From Verrucomicrobia bacterium SCGC AAA164-M04 (lineage in GTDB: Bacteria; Verrucomicrobiota; Verrucomicrobiae; Verrucomicrobiales; Akkermansiaceae), in assembly GCA_000383735.1 (NCBI GenBank), contig KB912071.1:1-64000 (forward strand): a stretch of DNA of 64,000 nucleotides, given 5' to 3'. Under the pieces are notes generated by a model. It ran no database searches. It saw only the letters and a list, made by a program, of their open reading frames with translations, and had not been told where the DNA came from. The position numbers and the translations under genes were made by a program. Shown piece by piece: positions 8,645 through 17,068 of this stretch; the first letter of the stretch is position 1; every line of letters starts with the position of its first letter.

Positions 8645-10019
8645 ATGTCTCACCAAATAAAAATCCCACCTGTCGGAGAATCAGTCGTTTCCGCGCTTGT
8701 TGCAAGATGGCATATCGCCGATGGGGCAAGTGTCGAAAAGGGGCAAGTTCTTGTCACAGTTGAGACCGACAAGATTTCGAATGAGCTGGAGGCAGAAGTT
8801 GCCGGAAAGATCTCGATCACTATTCCTGAAGGTGAAGAAGTCGAAATTGGGACAGTAATCGGTTTGATCGACCAAGCTGCTGTGAGGGAGGTCGTTCCTG
8901 CCTCAGAACTAGCCCCATCCCCACCGGAGAAATCAGCAGCAGAAACGCTAGGATCTGAGGGCGAAAAAGTTAATATTACCGTTCCCTCTGCAGGTGAGTC
9001 TATCACATCCGCCACCGTGGCAGTTTGGGCGGTATCCAATAACGATTACGTAGACAAAGGGCAGTCTCTTGTTTCGCTGGATACAGACAAAGTCTCTAGC
9101 GAGTTGGAAGCAGAAGTTTCTGGAATCATTACTATCGAAGTGGCCGAAGGCACTGAGGTCTCGATTGGCGAAAAATTGGGATCTATTGAGATTTCTACAG
9201 CCCCGATCTCATCGCCGCTTCAGGCTCCATCGCCCGGGTTGACCAGCGTTGAATCGCCGGTAACGCAAAACTCATTGCCTACTACATCGAACCCGAATTC
9301 GGACGTAGGCAGCGATGAATCGAGGGTGACTCGGAGAAAAATAACCCCTCTTCGTCGTAAGATTGCCCAGCATTTGGTTAATGCCCAGCAGACGGCTGCT
9401 ATCCTTACGACTTTTAATGAGGTCGATATGACTGAAGTCATGAAGCTGAGAAAATCGCTTCAAGAGGAATTTGTTGCTAAGCATGGTGTAAAACTTGGTT
9501 TCATGTCTCTTTTTACGAAGGCTGTTGTTCAAGCCCTCAAGGATATTCCTGCCATTAATGCACGCATCGAAGACGACCAAATTATCGAGAATCATTTTTA
9601 TGACATTGGGATCGCGATCGGAACCGAAAAGGGTTTAATCGTCCCTGTCGTTAGGGACTGCGACCAAAAATCTTTTGCAGAAATTGAGAAGGATATCATT
9701 GAATACTCTTTCCGATCAAAGGAGGGAAAGATTGAACTTTCAGATCTCTCCGGAGGCGTCTTCACAATTTCTAACGGCGGTGTTTACGGTTCGCTGTTAA
9801 GCACTCCGATCTTGAATCCCCCCCCAAAGTGGGATTCTTGGTATGCACACCATCCAGCAACGCCCGATGGCGGTGAACGGCAAAGTAGAGATTCGACCAA
9901 TGATGTATCTAGCCATGAGTTATGACCATCGTCTTGTTGACGGAAAAGAGGCGGTGAGTTTCTTGATCCGGATAAAGGATTGCCTAGAAAATCCAACCCG
10001 GATGATGCTGGAGATGTAA
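8645..10019 (+). pseudogene. sucB: 2-oxoglutarate dehydrogenase E2 (dihydrolipoyl succinyltransferase), frameshifted
   Basis: Two lipoyl domains (lysines in ETDKISNE and DTDKVSSE) are followed by a Ser/Pro-rich linker and the CoA-dependent acyltransferase core. The frame breaks in a run of eight C (9818-9825) after about residue 393. As read, translation ends at 9925 with an unrelated tail, 426 residues in all. With seven C the frame continues through [11 protein letters not shown] and the active-site motif DHRLVDG to a stop at 10017-10019, giving 457 residues. So either one base is extra in the sequence, or the gene is broken or slips. No peripheral subunit-binding domain is visible between the second lipoyl domain and the core. 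It lies 7 bp after sucA. Confidence 0.9.
9818..9825 (+). repeat. C8 homopolymer at the sucB frameshift
   Basis: A run of eight C in the codons for N-P-P-Q of E2. Seven C restore the family sequence and eight give a +1 shift. Tracts like this are common sites of sequencing error and of real slippage. Confidence 0.85.
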
Positions 10020-10070
10020 TTTCGATTCACCCATCGATATTGTGTTGAAAGCTTTATGCGGAGCTGGGGG

Positions 10071-10571
10071 CTACTCTCGATCTGGCCACAAGAGGTCGTC
10101 GTCGGTATAAGGGATTTTGTCTGGGCCAGCTGATCGGAGTTCCAAGAGTTTTCGGGAAATCGGGTGGGGGATTAGCGGCGAACCCCAGCGATCTACCAGC
10201 TGTCCTTTCCCGTTTAAAGCTGGCCCATTTTTGGCAAGAAAGGACAAATGGTGTGAATTACTCCCGTGAAGAAAAAGGACAAGATCTTCATTAGTGGAAT
10301 AGTCCGCAGTATCCCGGTCTTTGACCAAGAGAAAAACACTATCGATATAACGGGCTATCATTTCGAGATCTTCAGCAGCCGAGGTGCTTTCCCCGGCATA
10401 TCCCGCCAGCATGGTATCCGAGAGAACTGAATCAGGGGGCTCTTCTGAGAAGACGGGATAGTCACTTTTTTCCGGAGTAACACTCAGCGTTTCAGACTCA
10501 GATCCTCTTCGGCTAATCAATACGCCAAGAATGAGGAGGGTCACGCAAGCTCCGAAGATCCTTGCTTTCAT
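10071..10571 (-). CDS. Small exported protein of unknown function next to DUF1501
   Basis: A 166-residue protein with an N-terminal hydrophobic signal or anchor (residues 5-20). The middle is acidic and the C-terminus reads DRWGSPLIPHPI, then AGPDKIPYTDDDLLWP. That ending resembles the C-terminal strand of type II secretion pseudopilins (D-x-W-G-x-P and G-P-D-x-x-x-x-T-D-D-D), but there is no prepilin N-terminus. The start lies directly after the stop of the DUF1501 gene, so it is the third gene of that operon. I do not recognise a function. Confidence 0.75.
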   Translation of the reverse strand: MKARIFGACVTLLILGVLISRRGSESETLSVTPEKSDYPVFSEEPPDSVLSDTMLAGYAGESTSAAEDLEMIARYIDSVFLLVKDRDTADYSTNEDLVLFLHGSNSHHLSFLAKNGPALNGKGQLVDRWGSPLIPHPISRKLLELRSAGPDKIPYTDDDLLWPDRE

Positions 10572-12044
10572 TTAATAGGTATCTGGTTTCAAGAAGCCAA
10601 TCGGTAAAGTCGAGGGATCGTGGGCTTCGGCATCCCTAACGTCATAAAAATTACTAAGATTCGGAAGAATTTGTTCAAAGTTAGTACGTCCCTTTAGCCC
10701 GAACCAGAGGAGGAGTTCGGCGACGAGTGCGTCGACCGAAGTTGTCGGAAGGATTCGTCCGCCACGGCCAACGTCATCAGCCGAATCAAAGGCGAGGCTG
10801 GGGTATCGCCCAAGGACTTGTCCACCCGCAACAGGACCACCCATAACAAATTGGTTGCCCCCCCAAGCGTGGTCCGACCCCGAGCCATTCGACCGAAGAG
10901 TACGAGCAAAATCAGACGCCGAAAATGTAATCACAGAATCAGCGAGCCCACAGTTTTCAAGTCCTTTTTGAAATGCAGTAAGGGCTGGAGTAAGCTCGGC
11001 GAGAAGGTTTTGCTGAGGTTGAATGAGCGAGCTGTGGTGATCCCAACCTCCTCGGGAAACGAAAATGGTCTGCCGTCTCAATCCAAGTTTAGCGCGGAGC
11101 GCGATGGTCTTGAGTGTGGCTAGAAGGTTACGTCCAATCCCGGAATCTGGAAAAACAACCCCAGAAAAATCTTCCCGAAGTGAGTCAAATTCACCTTGAA
11201 TAAACTCTTGTTGACCGAGGCTCTGGTCCGTGAGTTCGGCAAAGGCTTTTTCCATCAGGTTAGCGTAACTCTGCTCCATCATCGACCGAAGCGCGAGATT
11301 TTTTAGGGCCGTGGGATGATTGGCTCCACTCTTTTGCGAGAAAGTCAAAGCGCCCCGGCTGGTCATTACGAATTGCTGGGTATCTCTACCCACCTGAAAA
11401 ATATTATTACCAGCGAGCGAGATGCTCATTGAGGTTTTTGAGCCCCCATTGGATTGATCGTGTAGGATGTCAGCGACACGACCTGCCCATCCAGTCAAGT
11501 TGACATCCCCTTGTGGTAATGAAGTTTGCCACTGCTCGGCTTGGTCGCTATGGGAAAAGAGACCACGGGGCCGGGGCTTGACGCGGTCTTTGTATTCGCT
11601 CTTCGTCATCGGCTCAATGAGGGTTCCGATATTAGAGATGAAGGAAAGTCTTCGTGTCCCTTCTGGTGCCCCATTTCCATTAAAGAGCTCTTGCAACCCA
11701 CCCATAGCAGGGTGAATCGCATATTCTTGCCCGTCACCGTTAGCGGCCTGGCTCAAAGGCAATAGGGACTGACGAGCGAGAGCGAGGTTGGTGCGAGTTG
11801 CTGCATACTCCGCATATCGTGAAGTGTCGTTAGGTATGAGAATGTTATATGAATCAATCCCACCGTGGAGATAGAGACAAACTAGCGTTTTGCGATCTTC
11901 TGAATCAGTTGGTAGATCCGCGGCAACCGCATTATTAGCCATCTTGAGACTCAGAAGAGTGGACATAATAGAGGTTGATCCCAGAGCTGCACAGGCACTT
12001 TCTCCTAGGAAGGAACGACGGGAGAGTTTTTCAAGAGAAGACAT
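10572..12044 (-). CDS. DUF1501 domain-containing protein
   Basis: A 490-residue exported protein. The N-terminus has a twin-arginine-like leader (SRRSFLGESA with the hydrophobic CAALGSTSIMSTLLSL). The mature part is the DUF1501 fold, distantly related to alkaline phosphatase/sulfatase proteins: LVCLYLHGGIDSYNILIP at the start, the SRGGWDHHS block, and FARTLRSNGSGSDHAWGG carrying the conserved Asp and His residues. It lies 16 bp downstream of the DUF1800 gene, the usual pairing in Verrucomicrobiota and Planctomycetota. The true substrate is unknown; a role in handling exported material is only inferred. Confidence 0.92.
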   Translation of the reverse strand: MSSLEKLSRRSFLGESACAALGSTSIMSTLLSLKMANNAVAADLPTDSEDRKTLVCLYLHGGIDSYNILIPNDTSRYAEYAATRTNLALARQSLLPLSQAANGDGQEYAIHPAMGGLQELFNGNGAPEGTRRLSFISNIGTLIEPMTKSEYKDRVKPRPRGLFSHSDQAEQWQTSLPQGDVNLTGWAGRVADILHDQSNGGSKTSMSISLAGNNIFQVGRDTQQFVMTSRGALTFSQKSGANHPTALKNLALRSMMEQSYANLMEKAFAELTDQSLGQQEFIQGEFDSLREDFSGVVFPDSGIGRNLLATLKTIALRAKLGLRRQTIFVSRGGWDHHSSLIQPQQNLLAELTPALTAFQKGLENCGLADSVITFSASDFARTLRSNGSGSDHAWGGNQFVMGGPVAGGQVLGRYPSLAFDSADDVGRGGRILPTTSVDALVAELLLWFGLKGRTNFEQILPNLSNFYDVRDAEAHDPSTLPIGFLKPDTY

Positions 12045-12060
12045 TTCGGTATCTATAAGT

Positions 12061-15000
12061 CTAGCGTTGCACAGCCCCCTCAGGCGACATCATGGCGAGG
12101 TAAAGTGCGAGACGAGCTTTTTCCACTGGGTCAGAGATCGCAGCGTTAGCGAGGTTGGATTTAATAATAGACCTAGTCTTGGCCTTCATACCTCCTGCAC
12201 AAACAACAATATTGAGGTAGTCTAGAAGAGTGTCAGAGTCTTCAAGGTGAGGCATAAAATCTTCGTAACTAGGAGCGAAATGGAAGAGGCCATTGATTCG
12301 AAAGCCTCGGTCAGCTATCTCCCAAAACCGATTAGGGGTCGATATTAGAGTGTAGGAGTTAGCGATTTCGAAGGCCGGACCATCGAGGCCTGATTGGCCA
12401 AGGCTGCCGGGTGGCGAGTAATCTGGCCGGTAAAAATTAAATACGGTCGGCGAATTCATCGGCATTTGGAGGGTGTCTTCAAAAAAGTTTCCGTAATCCC
12501 ACCAGACAAGATTACCAGATCGGTTCATTTTGGTAAGCTTTGCTAGGTGCATTGTGCGGATCACAGGCTCCCGAAAAAGTCCGAACCCAGGTGAAGTAGC
12601 AACAGCCGGATCACGAGCCTCTGCATCCATTAAAATCGCTTTTACTACCGAGGCAAGATCACCCCGCACGCCTTTTCCATTATCGGCAAAGATTGAAGAG
12701 ATCCGTTCCACATAGGCTGGTGTTGGATTACTAGTCACAAGGAATTGGATCAGTGAGCGAGAAATGAAGGGAGCACAATTTGGATGCTCAAAAAGATTCC
12801 TGATAGCATCACGAATATCCTGTATGCCATTTTCTTTATTTGGAGTTCTCGCAGGAATGATGAAATCATTAAGTAGCCTCTTCTCGCCGAAGTCATGTTT
12901 GGCGGGGAAGAGCTCCATTGGTACAAGGTGTTCCTTATCCTGTTTAATTTGAATACCCCAGCCATTGTTGGCGAACCAGAGGCCTGTCATGACTCGAGCT
13001 AGCTCGGTGACAGCGTCGTTATCGTAAGTGGGGATCTGATCGCCTTTAGCATCAAGCTTGTATGTGCCATCTTGGTTAAGTTCCCAGAGGCCAATCGTGA
13101 AGAGTTGCATGACTTCTCTCGCGTAATTCTCGTCAGGATAACGATTAAGGGAAGGATCAGGTGGCAGATTGCCAACATGGGAAAGGTAACGCCCCATGTT
13201 GGCATCAAGGGTTACTCCCATCAAGAGGTCGTAGTAGTTGCCGAATGCATAGTCAATGAGCCTATCATAATAGCGGGAAAGACTGCGGACGTTTTGATCG
13301 ATGCTTCCATCTTGGCGCGAGATCACAAGAATCTGAGATAAGGCGAAAGCAACCCTCTGCCGTAACTGATCAGATCCCGAGATTGCAGCACGAGCAAAAG
13401 CTGTTTGAAGGTTCTCATCCTCAATTCGTATATCATTATTAGTGCGGTATGTTTTATCGACCCGGGCGCCATTCAGGTCATTCTCGATCTCTCTAATGTA
13501 GCTTTCATGGTGGGTTTTTGGCTGGGTCTTGATTTGGTCGTCAATCCAGCCCTCAACACCTTGCCTCCGAACCTCTTCAATCTCAGGCATAGTTGGCCCG
13601 AATGAACCTTGAAGTAAAAGACGAGAAGCCTCAGTTCGTGTTGGGGTCGTGACGGCAAGACCCGTTGCAAAAGATGCTCGGTTGGCAAATCTTTCTAGAA
13701 AAACTGCATGGTCACCAGAGATTGTCCCATCTAGGTTGCCATCTCCGTTGTTATCGTAGGCTACCGCACGTCCTAGGGAGTTGGATGCTGAAGATTTAGA
13801 CCCAAGAACATTTTCCTCCCAGTCACTCAAGCCGTCCGAATCGAGATCGCGATCCGAGACAGAAACACGAAAAAATTCGCGAGACAAACTCGAGGGGAAA
13901 GTGACGTTGAACTCATCTCCATCAATGGTGAGATCGGGGCGAGAGCGCACGAAGCTTTGGAGGCCATCGGATGAATATACTCGTTGTAATTTTAGGGGTA
14001 ATCTTGGGAAGCGGATATTGATTGAGTTAGCTATTTCAGAATTTTCAGCGATGACCCGAAAGTTTGATTTAGAATCAAAAGGGTTGGTGCCAAGTTTAGC
14101 TTCATCTTTGTTAGTGAGTCCGTCTCCGTCTTCGTCGTCGGTCGGCTTTAGATCACCTGCTCCAAAACTTGCCTCCCAGAGATCTGACATACCATTCTTA
14201 TTCAAGTCCGTAACTCCAATATCCTTCTGACGGTAAAGTGGCGGAATTGAATCAGCTGAGTTCGGATCCGTGAATTGGGCGGTTTCCTGGGAGTCACTGA
14301 CACCGTCGCCATCACTATCTTCCTGAGAGGGATTGGTTCCCAAAATTGATTCGAGTAGGTTTGAAAGACCGTCCGAGTCTTCGTCCGCTGAAGCGTCAGA
14401 AGGGTCGTCTGGGGCAAGTCCATGCACGCGTTCAAATGAGTCATTCATCCCATCATTGTCCGCATCCGCGCAGTGAGAGAGTCCATTGAGGCGTTCGACT
14501 GGAGTTGATGAACGGTAGAGCTTTAATCCCTGACTGAGATCTATCTTTGAACTTCCTGAGTTATCACCGATTCCCCAAACCGCTGATTGATCATACACTG
14601 AAGCTACAGCCTCGCATCCAGTAAATTCATGCCAGGCTACCGTAGTGCCCAATTTTTGATTAATGATGGAAAAACTAACCTTCCAATCTGTAATTTCGCT
14701 TGTATCCCTTAGGGCTTGGAACCGGAAGGTGAGTGGATCAGAAGTGTCACAGGATCCAAATCCGGTAAAACCAAGGGCCTTGGTGAGATCTTTTTGGTAA
14801 TCAGCGTATTGTAGGTTTTTTCCGTTTCGAAGGAAGCTTCCTTGGGCTTGCGTGTTCACATAAAAAACAATTTTCTCATCCTGCCGGAAAAGCCTCAATC
14901 TAAGTGCGCTGGTTACACCAGCTGTGAGATTATCGACCTTCCAGTCAATAAAGTCCCTATTTATTCCACCTCGATCGCTCCGAACTCCGCTACCGTGGTC

Positions 15001-16011
15001 ATTGATAAACTGGAGGTCAGTCAGTTCCCATAAGATTTCGGTTGCGCTGACGAAGACGGGAACAGGCAGCGAAGAGAAGCTATTATTCCTTGGATCAGAA
15101 GAATTCAATCTTTCCTGAGCATCATCTATCCCATCGTTATCTGTATCGGAGAGAGTCGGGTCACTGCGTAGAGGGTGGGTGAGTTCATCAAAGTCAGAAA
15201 GCCCATCGTTATCAGTATCCCTTAAATTAGGATTACTTCCCGCCTCCGCTTCCTCTGCATCACCAAGCCCGTCGCCATCGGTATCAGCTTTCCACGGATG
15301 ACTACGAGCCTCAAACTCTCCCAGCCAATCTAATGAATCCCCATCTGGATCGTCATTCGATGATACATCTGAATGGTGTAGAATCTCCCACCAATCGGGG
15401 AGACCATCGGAGTCAGCATCTCCACTCGTGTTAATGATCTGGATCCCTGCGATTCCGGAGTGATTGCCCGATGTTCGGAAGTTCTCAAATGAAACTGTCC
15501 GCCCAGTTAGACCTTCGTAACGAACAACATTGGCTAGAGGAGCCACAGGTCCGGAAGTTGGGTGATACATATTAAATTCTAATTCACCTCCCACCCCTAA
15601 TGGTCTTATAAGGGCGCTTTGTTGAAAGAGTCCGTCCCGCCTCAGAGTGCTCACTGGCCCCAAATTGTAGGCTGAAAGATAGACGTAAACATCATAGGTG
15701 ACAAAGAATGGAGGAATGTTCTTTATTTCCAGAATCGCGGGGGAATCTGAGCTGGCAGAAAGATAACCATTCAAAAGATTGGCTGCCGTCGTATCATTAG
15801 CTCTACTGGTTTTAGCCCCATTAAAACGAAAGGAAACAGTCGTCGAGGTCGCATTGCCGGCTGAATTTACGATAACACCTGCGGTGGGGCTAATGATTTG
15901 ACTGGTGTCTCCTGCGCGCAGCGGATTGCCAAGGGCGACACCCGAGCTCTCAAGTAGTTCAGTTTGATTCCAATTGGTTTGGGGTATTAATCCGTTGGGG
16001 AAGGTCGTTGG
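12061..16011 (-). CDS. DUF1800 domain protein with TSP3-type calcium repeats; 5' end lost at a junction
   Basis: A large extracellular protein of about 1316 residues from the junction. An N-terminal beta-rich region (FPNGLIPQTNWNQ onward) is followed by two blocks of thrombospondin-type-3 repeats such as DTDGDGLGDAEE, DTDNDGLSDFDE and DSDGDGVSDSQE, which bind calcium. The C-terminal half is DUF1800: RLLLQGSFGPTMPEIEEVR, RQRVAFALSQILV, NYAREVMQLFTIGLWEL. The frame runs into the argA repeat, where the only start is a TTG at 16080. The family normally has a signal peptide and none is present, so the natural start was upstream of the 16012 junction and is missing here. Operon order is DUF1800, DUF1501, small exported protein. 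Confidence 0.88.
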   Translation of the reverse strand, partial: PTTFPNGLIPQTNWNQTELLESSGVALGNPLRAGDTSQIISPTAGVIVNSAGNATSTTVSFRFNGAKTSRANDTTAANLLNGYLSASSDSPAILEIKNIPPFFVTYDVYVYLSAYNLGPVSTLRRDGLFQQSALIRPLGVGGELEFNMYHPTSGPVAPLANVVRYEGLTGRTVSFENFRTSGNHSGIAGIQIINTSGDADSDGLPDWWEILHHSDVSSNDDPDGDSLDWLGEFEARSHPWKADTDGDGLGDAEEAEAGSNPNLRDTDNDGLSDFDELTHPLRSDPTLSDTDNDGIDDAQERLNSSDPRNNSFSSLPVPVFVSATEILWELTDLQFINDHGSGVRSDRGGINRDFIDWKVDNLTAGVTSALRLRLFRQDEKIVFYVNTQAQGSFLRNGKNLQYADYQKDLTKALGFTGFGSCDTSDPLTFRFQALRDTSEITDWKVSFSIINQKLGTTVAWHEFTGCEAVASVYDQSAVWGIGDNSGSSKIDLSQGLKLYRSSTPVERLNGLSHCADADNDGMNDSFERVHGLAPDDPSDASADEDSDGLSNLLESILGTNPSQEDSDGDGVSDSQETAQFTDPNSADSIPPLYRQKDIGVTDLNKNGMSDLWEASFGAGDLKPTDDEDGDGLTNKDEAKLGTNPFDSKSNFRVIAENSEIANSINIRFPRLPLKLQRVYSSDGLQSFVRSRPDLTIDGDEFNVTFPSSLSREFFRVSVSDRDLDSDGLSDWEENVLGSKSSASNSLGRAVAYDNNGDGNLDGTISGDHAVFLERFANRASFATGLAVTTPTRTEASRLLLQGSFGPTMPEIEEVRRQGVEGWIDDQIKTQPKTHHESYIREIENDLNGARVDKTYRTNNDIRIEDENLQTAFARAAISGSDQLRQRVAFALSQILVISRQDGSIDQNVRSLSRYYDRLIDYAFGNYYDLLMGVTLDANMGRYLSHVGNLPPDPSLNRYPDENYAREVMQLFTIGLWELNQDGTYKLDAKGDQIPTYDNDAVTELARVMTGLWFANNGWGIQIKQDKEHLVPMELFPAKHDFGEKRLLNDFIIPARTPNKENGIQDIRDAIRNLFEHPNCAPFISRSLIQFLVTSNPTPAYVERISSIFADNGKGVRGDLASVVKAILMDAEARDPAVATSPGFGLFREPVIRTMHLAKLTKMNRSGNLVWWDYGNFFEDTLQMPMNSPTVFNFYRPDYSPPGSLGQSGLDGPAFEIANSYTLISTPNRFWEIADRGFRINGLFHFAPSYEDFMPHLEDSDTLLDYLNIVVCAGGMKAKTRSIIKSNLANAAISDPVEKARLALYLAMMSPEGAVQR

Positions 16012-16106
16012 CCAACTGCCCCAGGAAAAAATCGATCGCCCGAGTGCTGAGCGCGAAAACCCAAGGGATTCCCAGTTCAAGAGCCCGCTGTTCGGCAGCT
16101 TTTACA
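16012..16106 (-). repeat. Right copy of the inverted repeat inside argA, with a palindromic junction
   Basis: This is the reverse complement of 1-95 without mismatch. At its left edge the perfect palindrome gttggccaac (16007-16016) straddles the point where argA coding sequence ends and DUF1800 coding sequence begins. Confidence 0.95.
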
Positions 16107-16945
16107 AGTAATTGGCCATACCCCTGCCCGCCGTGACTTTGTTTGACGTAGAGGCAGGCGATCTCAGCGCATTTGGGATCTTGCGAGCAATGCAAAGCCA
16201 CACACCCCACCACATTGCCATCGACCGTCATCACAAGAAAGTCATTAAGCGAACTTTCAATTTCTTCGTAGGAGCGTGGAACAAGATGGGCATCCCTCAT
16301 TGAACGTCCTACCATTGCAAGTAGCTCTGAAATATCGTCGGGAGCAATCGGCCGAATTGAAAGATAGTCGTCTGCGTAAACCATGACCCCGACACCTTCA
16401 TTCGAGAAAAGCTCGTCCATCAGCACGCCCTGGTTGTTCTCGTTCAGGAGGTGGACACGGGGGACACCGAGAATACAAACTTCAGCAGCGCGATGCAAGA
16501 TGGCCTGCCCCTCACCTTGCCATTTGCGGGCATCCTCGCTTGAAATGGCATTCCCGCCTGAAACCTGCTCCGAAAGAAACACGATCAATTTAAAGGCTCC
16601 TAGCGAGCTCGCAAACTCGACTAACTCATTTCCGAGGTTTTCCAGTTCAGGCTTCTCTATCAAAGCTAATTGGCCACGTTTCAAGATTGATATAACCTGA
16701 TCTTTTTCGAACTCAGCCGACTGCCACTTAAGATCGCCATCGATCAAGAGGTGTTTAATCTGAGCTTTGCCGCTTCCTATAGAAACCACAACCAGCTTCA
16801 CTCCAATTTGCTGGAGTGCAATCAGATCAAGAAGGGACTCTGCGAGAGCGAGTTCCGGCATCCTCGCAGCATCGATCACTAACACGAAGGTCTTTCCACG
16901 GAAGAACGGGACGTATTGGAGAACGGCGCGAAGGTCGCTTTGCAC
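16012..16945 (-). CDS. argA: N-acetylglutamate synthase, 5' part; 3' end replaced at a junction
   Basis: A GTG start at 16943-16945 gives 311 genuine ArgA residues. An N-terminal amino-acid-kinase-like region comes first (YVPFFRGKTFVLVIDAA, GVKLVVVSIG, VHLLNENNQGVLMDELFS). A GNAT domain follows from about residue 190 (YLSIRPIAPDDI, acetyl-CoA loop QSHGGQGYGQLL). After 16012 the frame reads 17 alien residues (ANDLPQRINTPNQLESN) and stops at 15959. The proper ending is encoded at 96-199 on the plus strand, and joining the pieces gives about 345 residues. The kinase-like part is some 100 residues shorter than in E. coli ArgA. An in-frame stop upstream of the GTG rules out an earlier start. It is divergent from proS. 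Confidence 0.88.
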
Positions 16946-17068
16946 GAGGCAACCTTAGAAAATCGTGATCAAATTGGCAAGGCACTGCATCAATCTGTTA
17001 ATCTTCTCCGAACCCTAACCTCGTTTTTCCTTTGCCTTGCTAGGACTTTCCCTAATCCTGCGCACGTA

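Noticed and set aside
8650..9039. Open frame on the strand opposite the lipoyl domains of sucB
   Set aside because: It lies wholly inside a confidently identified gene; the repetitive lipoyl sequence keeps the antisense frame open and no start signal or domain is seen.
14202..15420. Repetitive Asp-rich coding sequence as a possible tandem DNA repeat
   Set aside because: The units are thrombospondin-type-3 calcium repeats within the DUF1800 protein and differ at DNA level.
15959..16011. Alien 17-residue ArgA ending as a genuine variant C-terminus
   Set aside because: The residues are antiphase DUF1800 coding sequence and the family-typical ArgA ending is found at 96-199.
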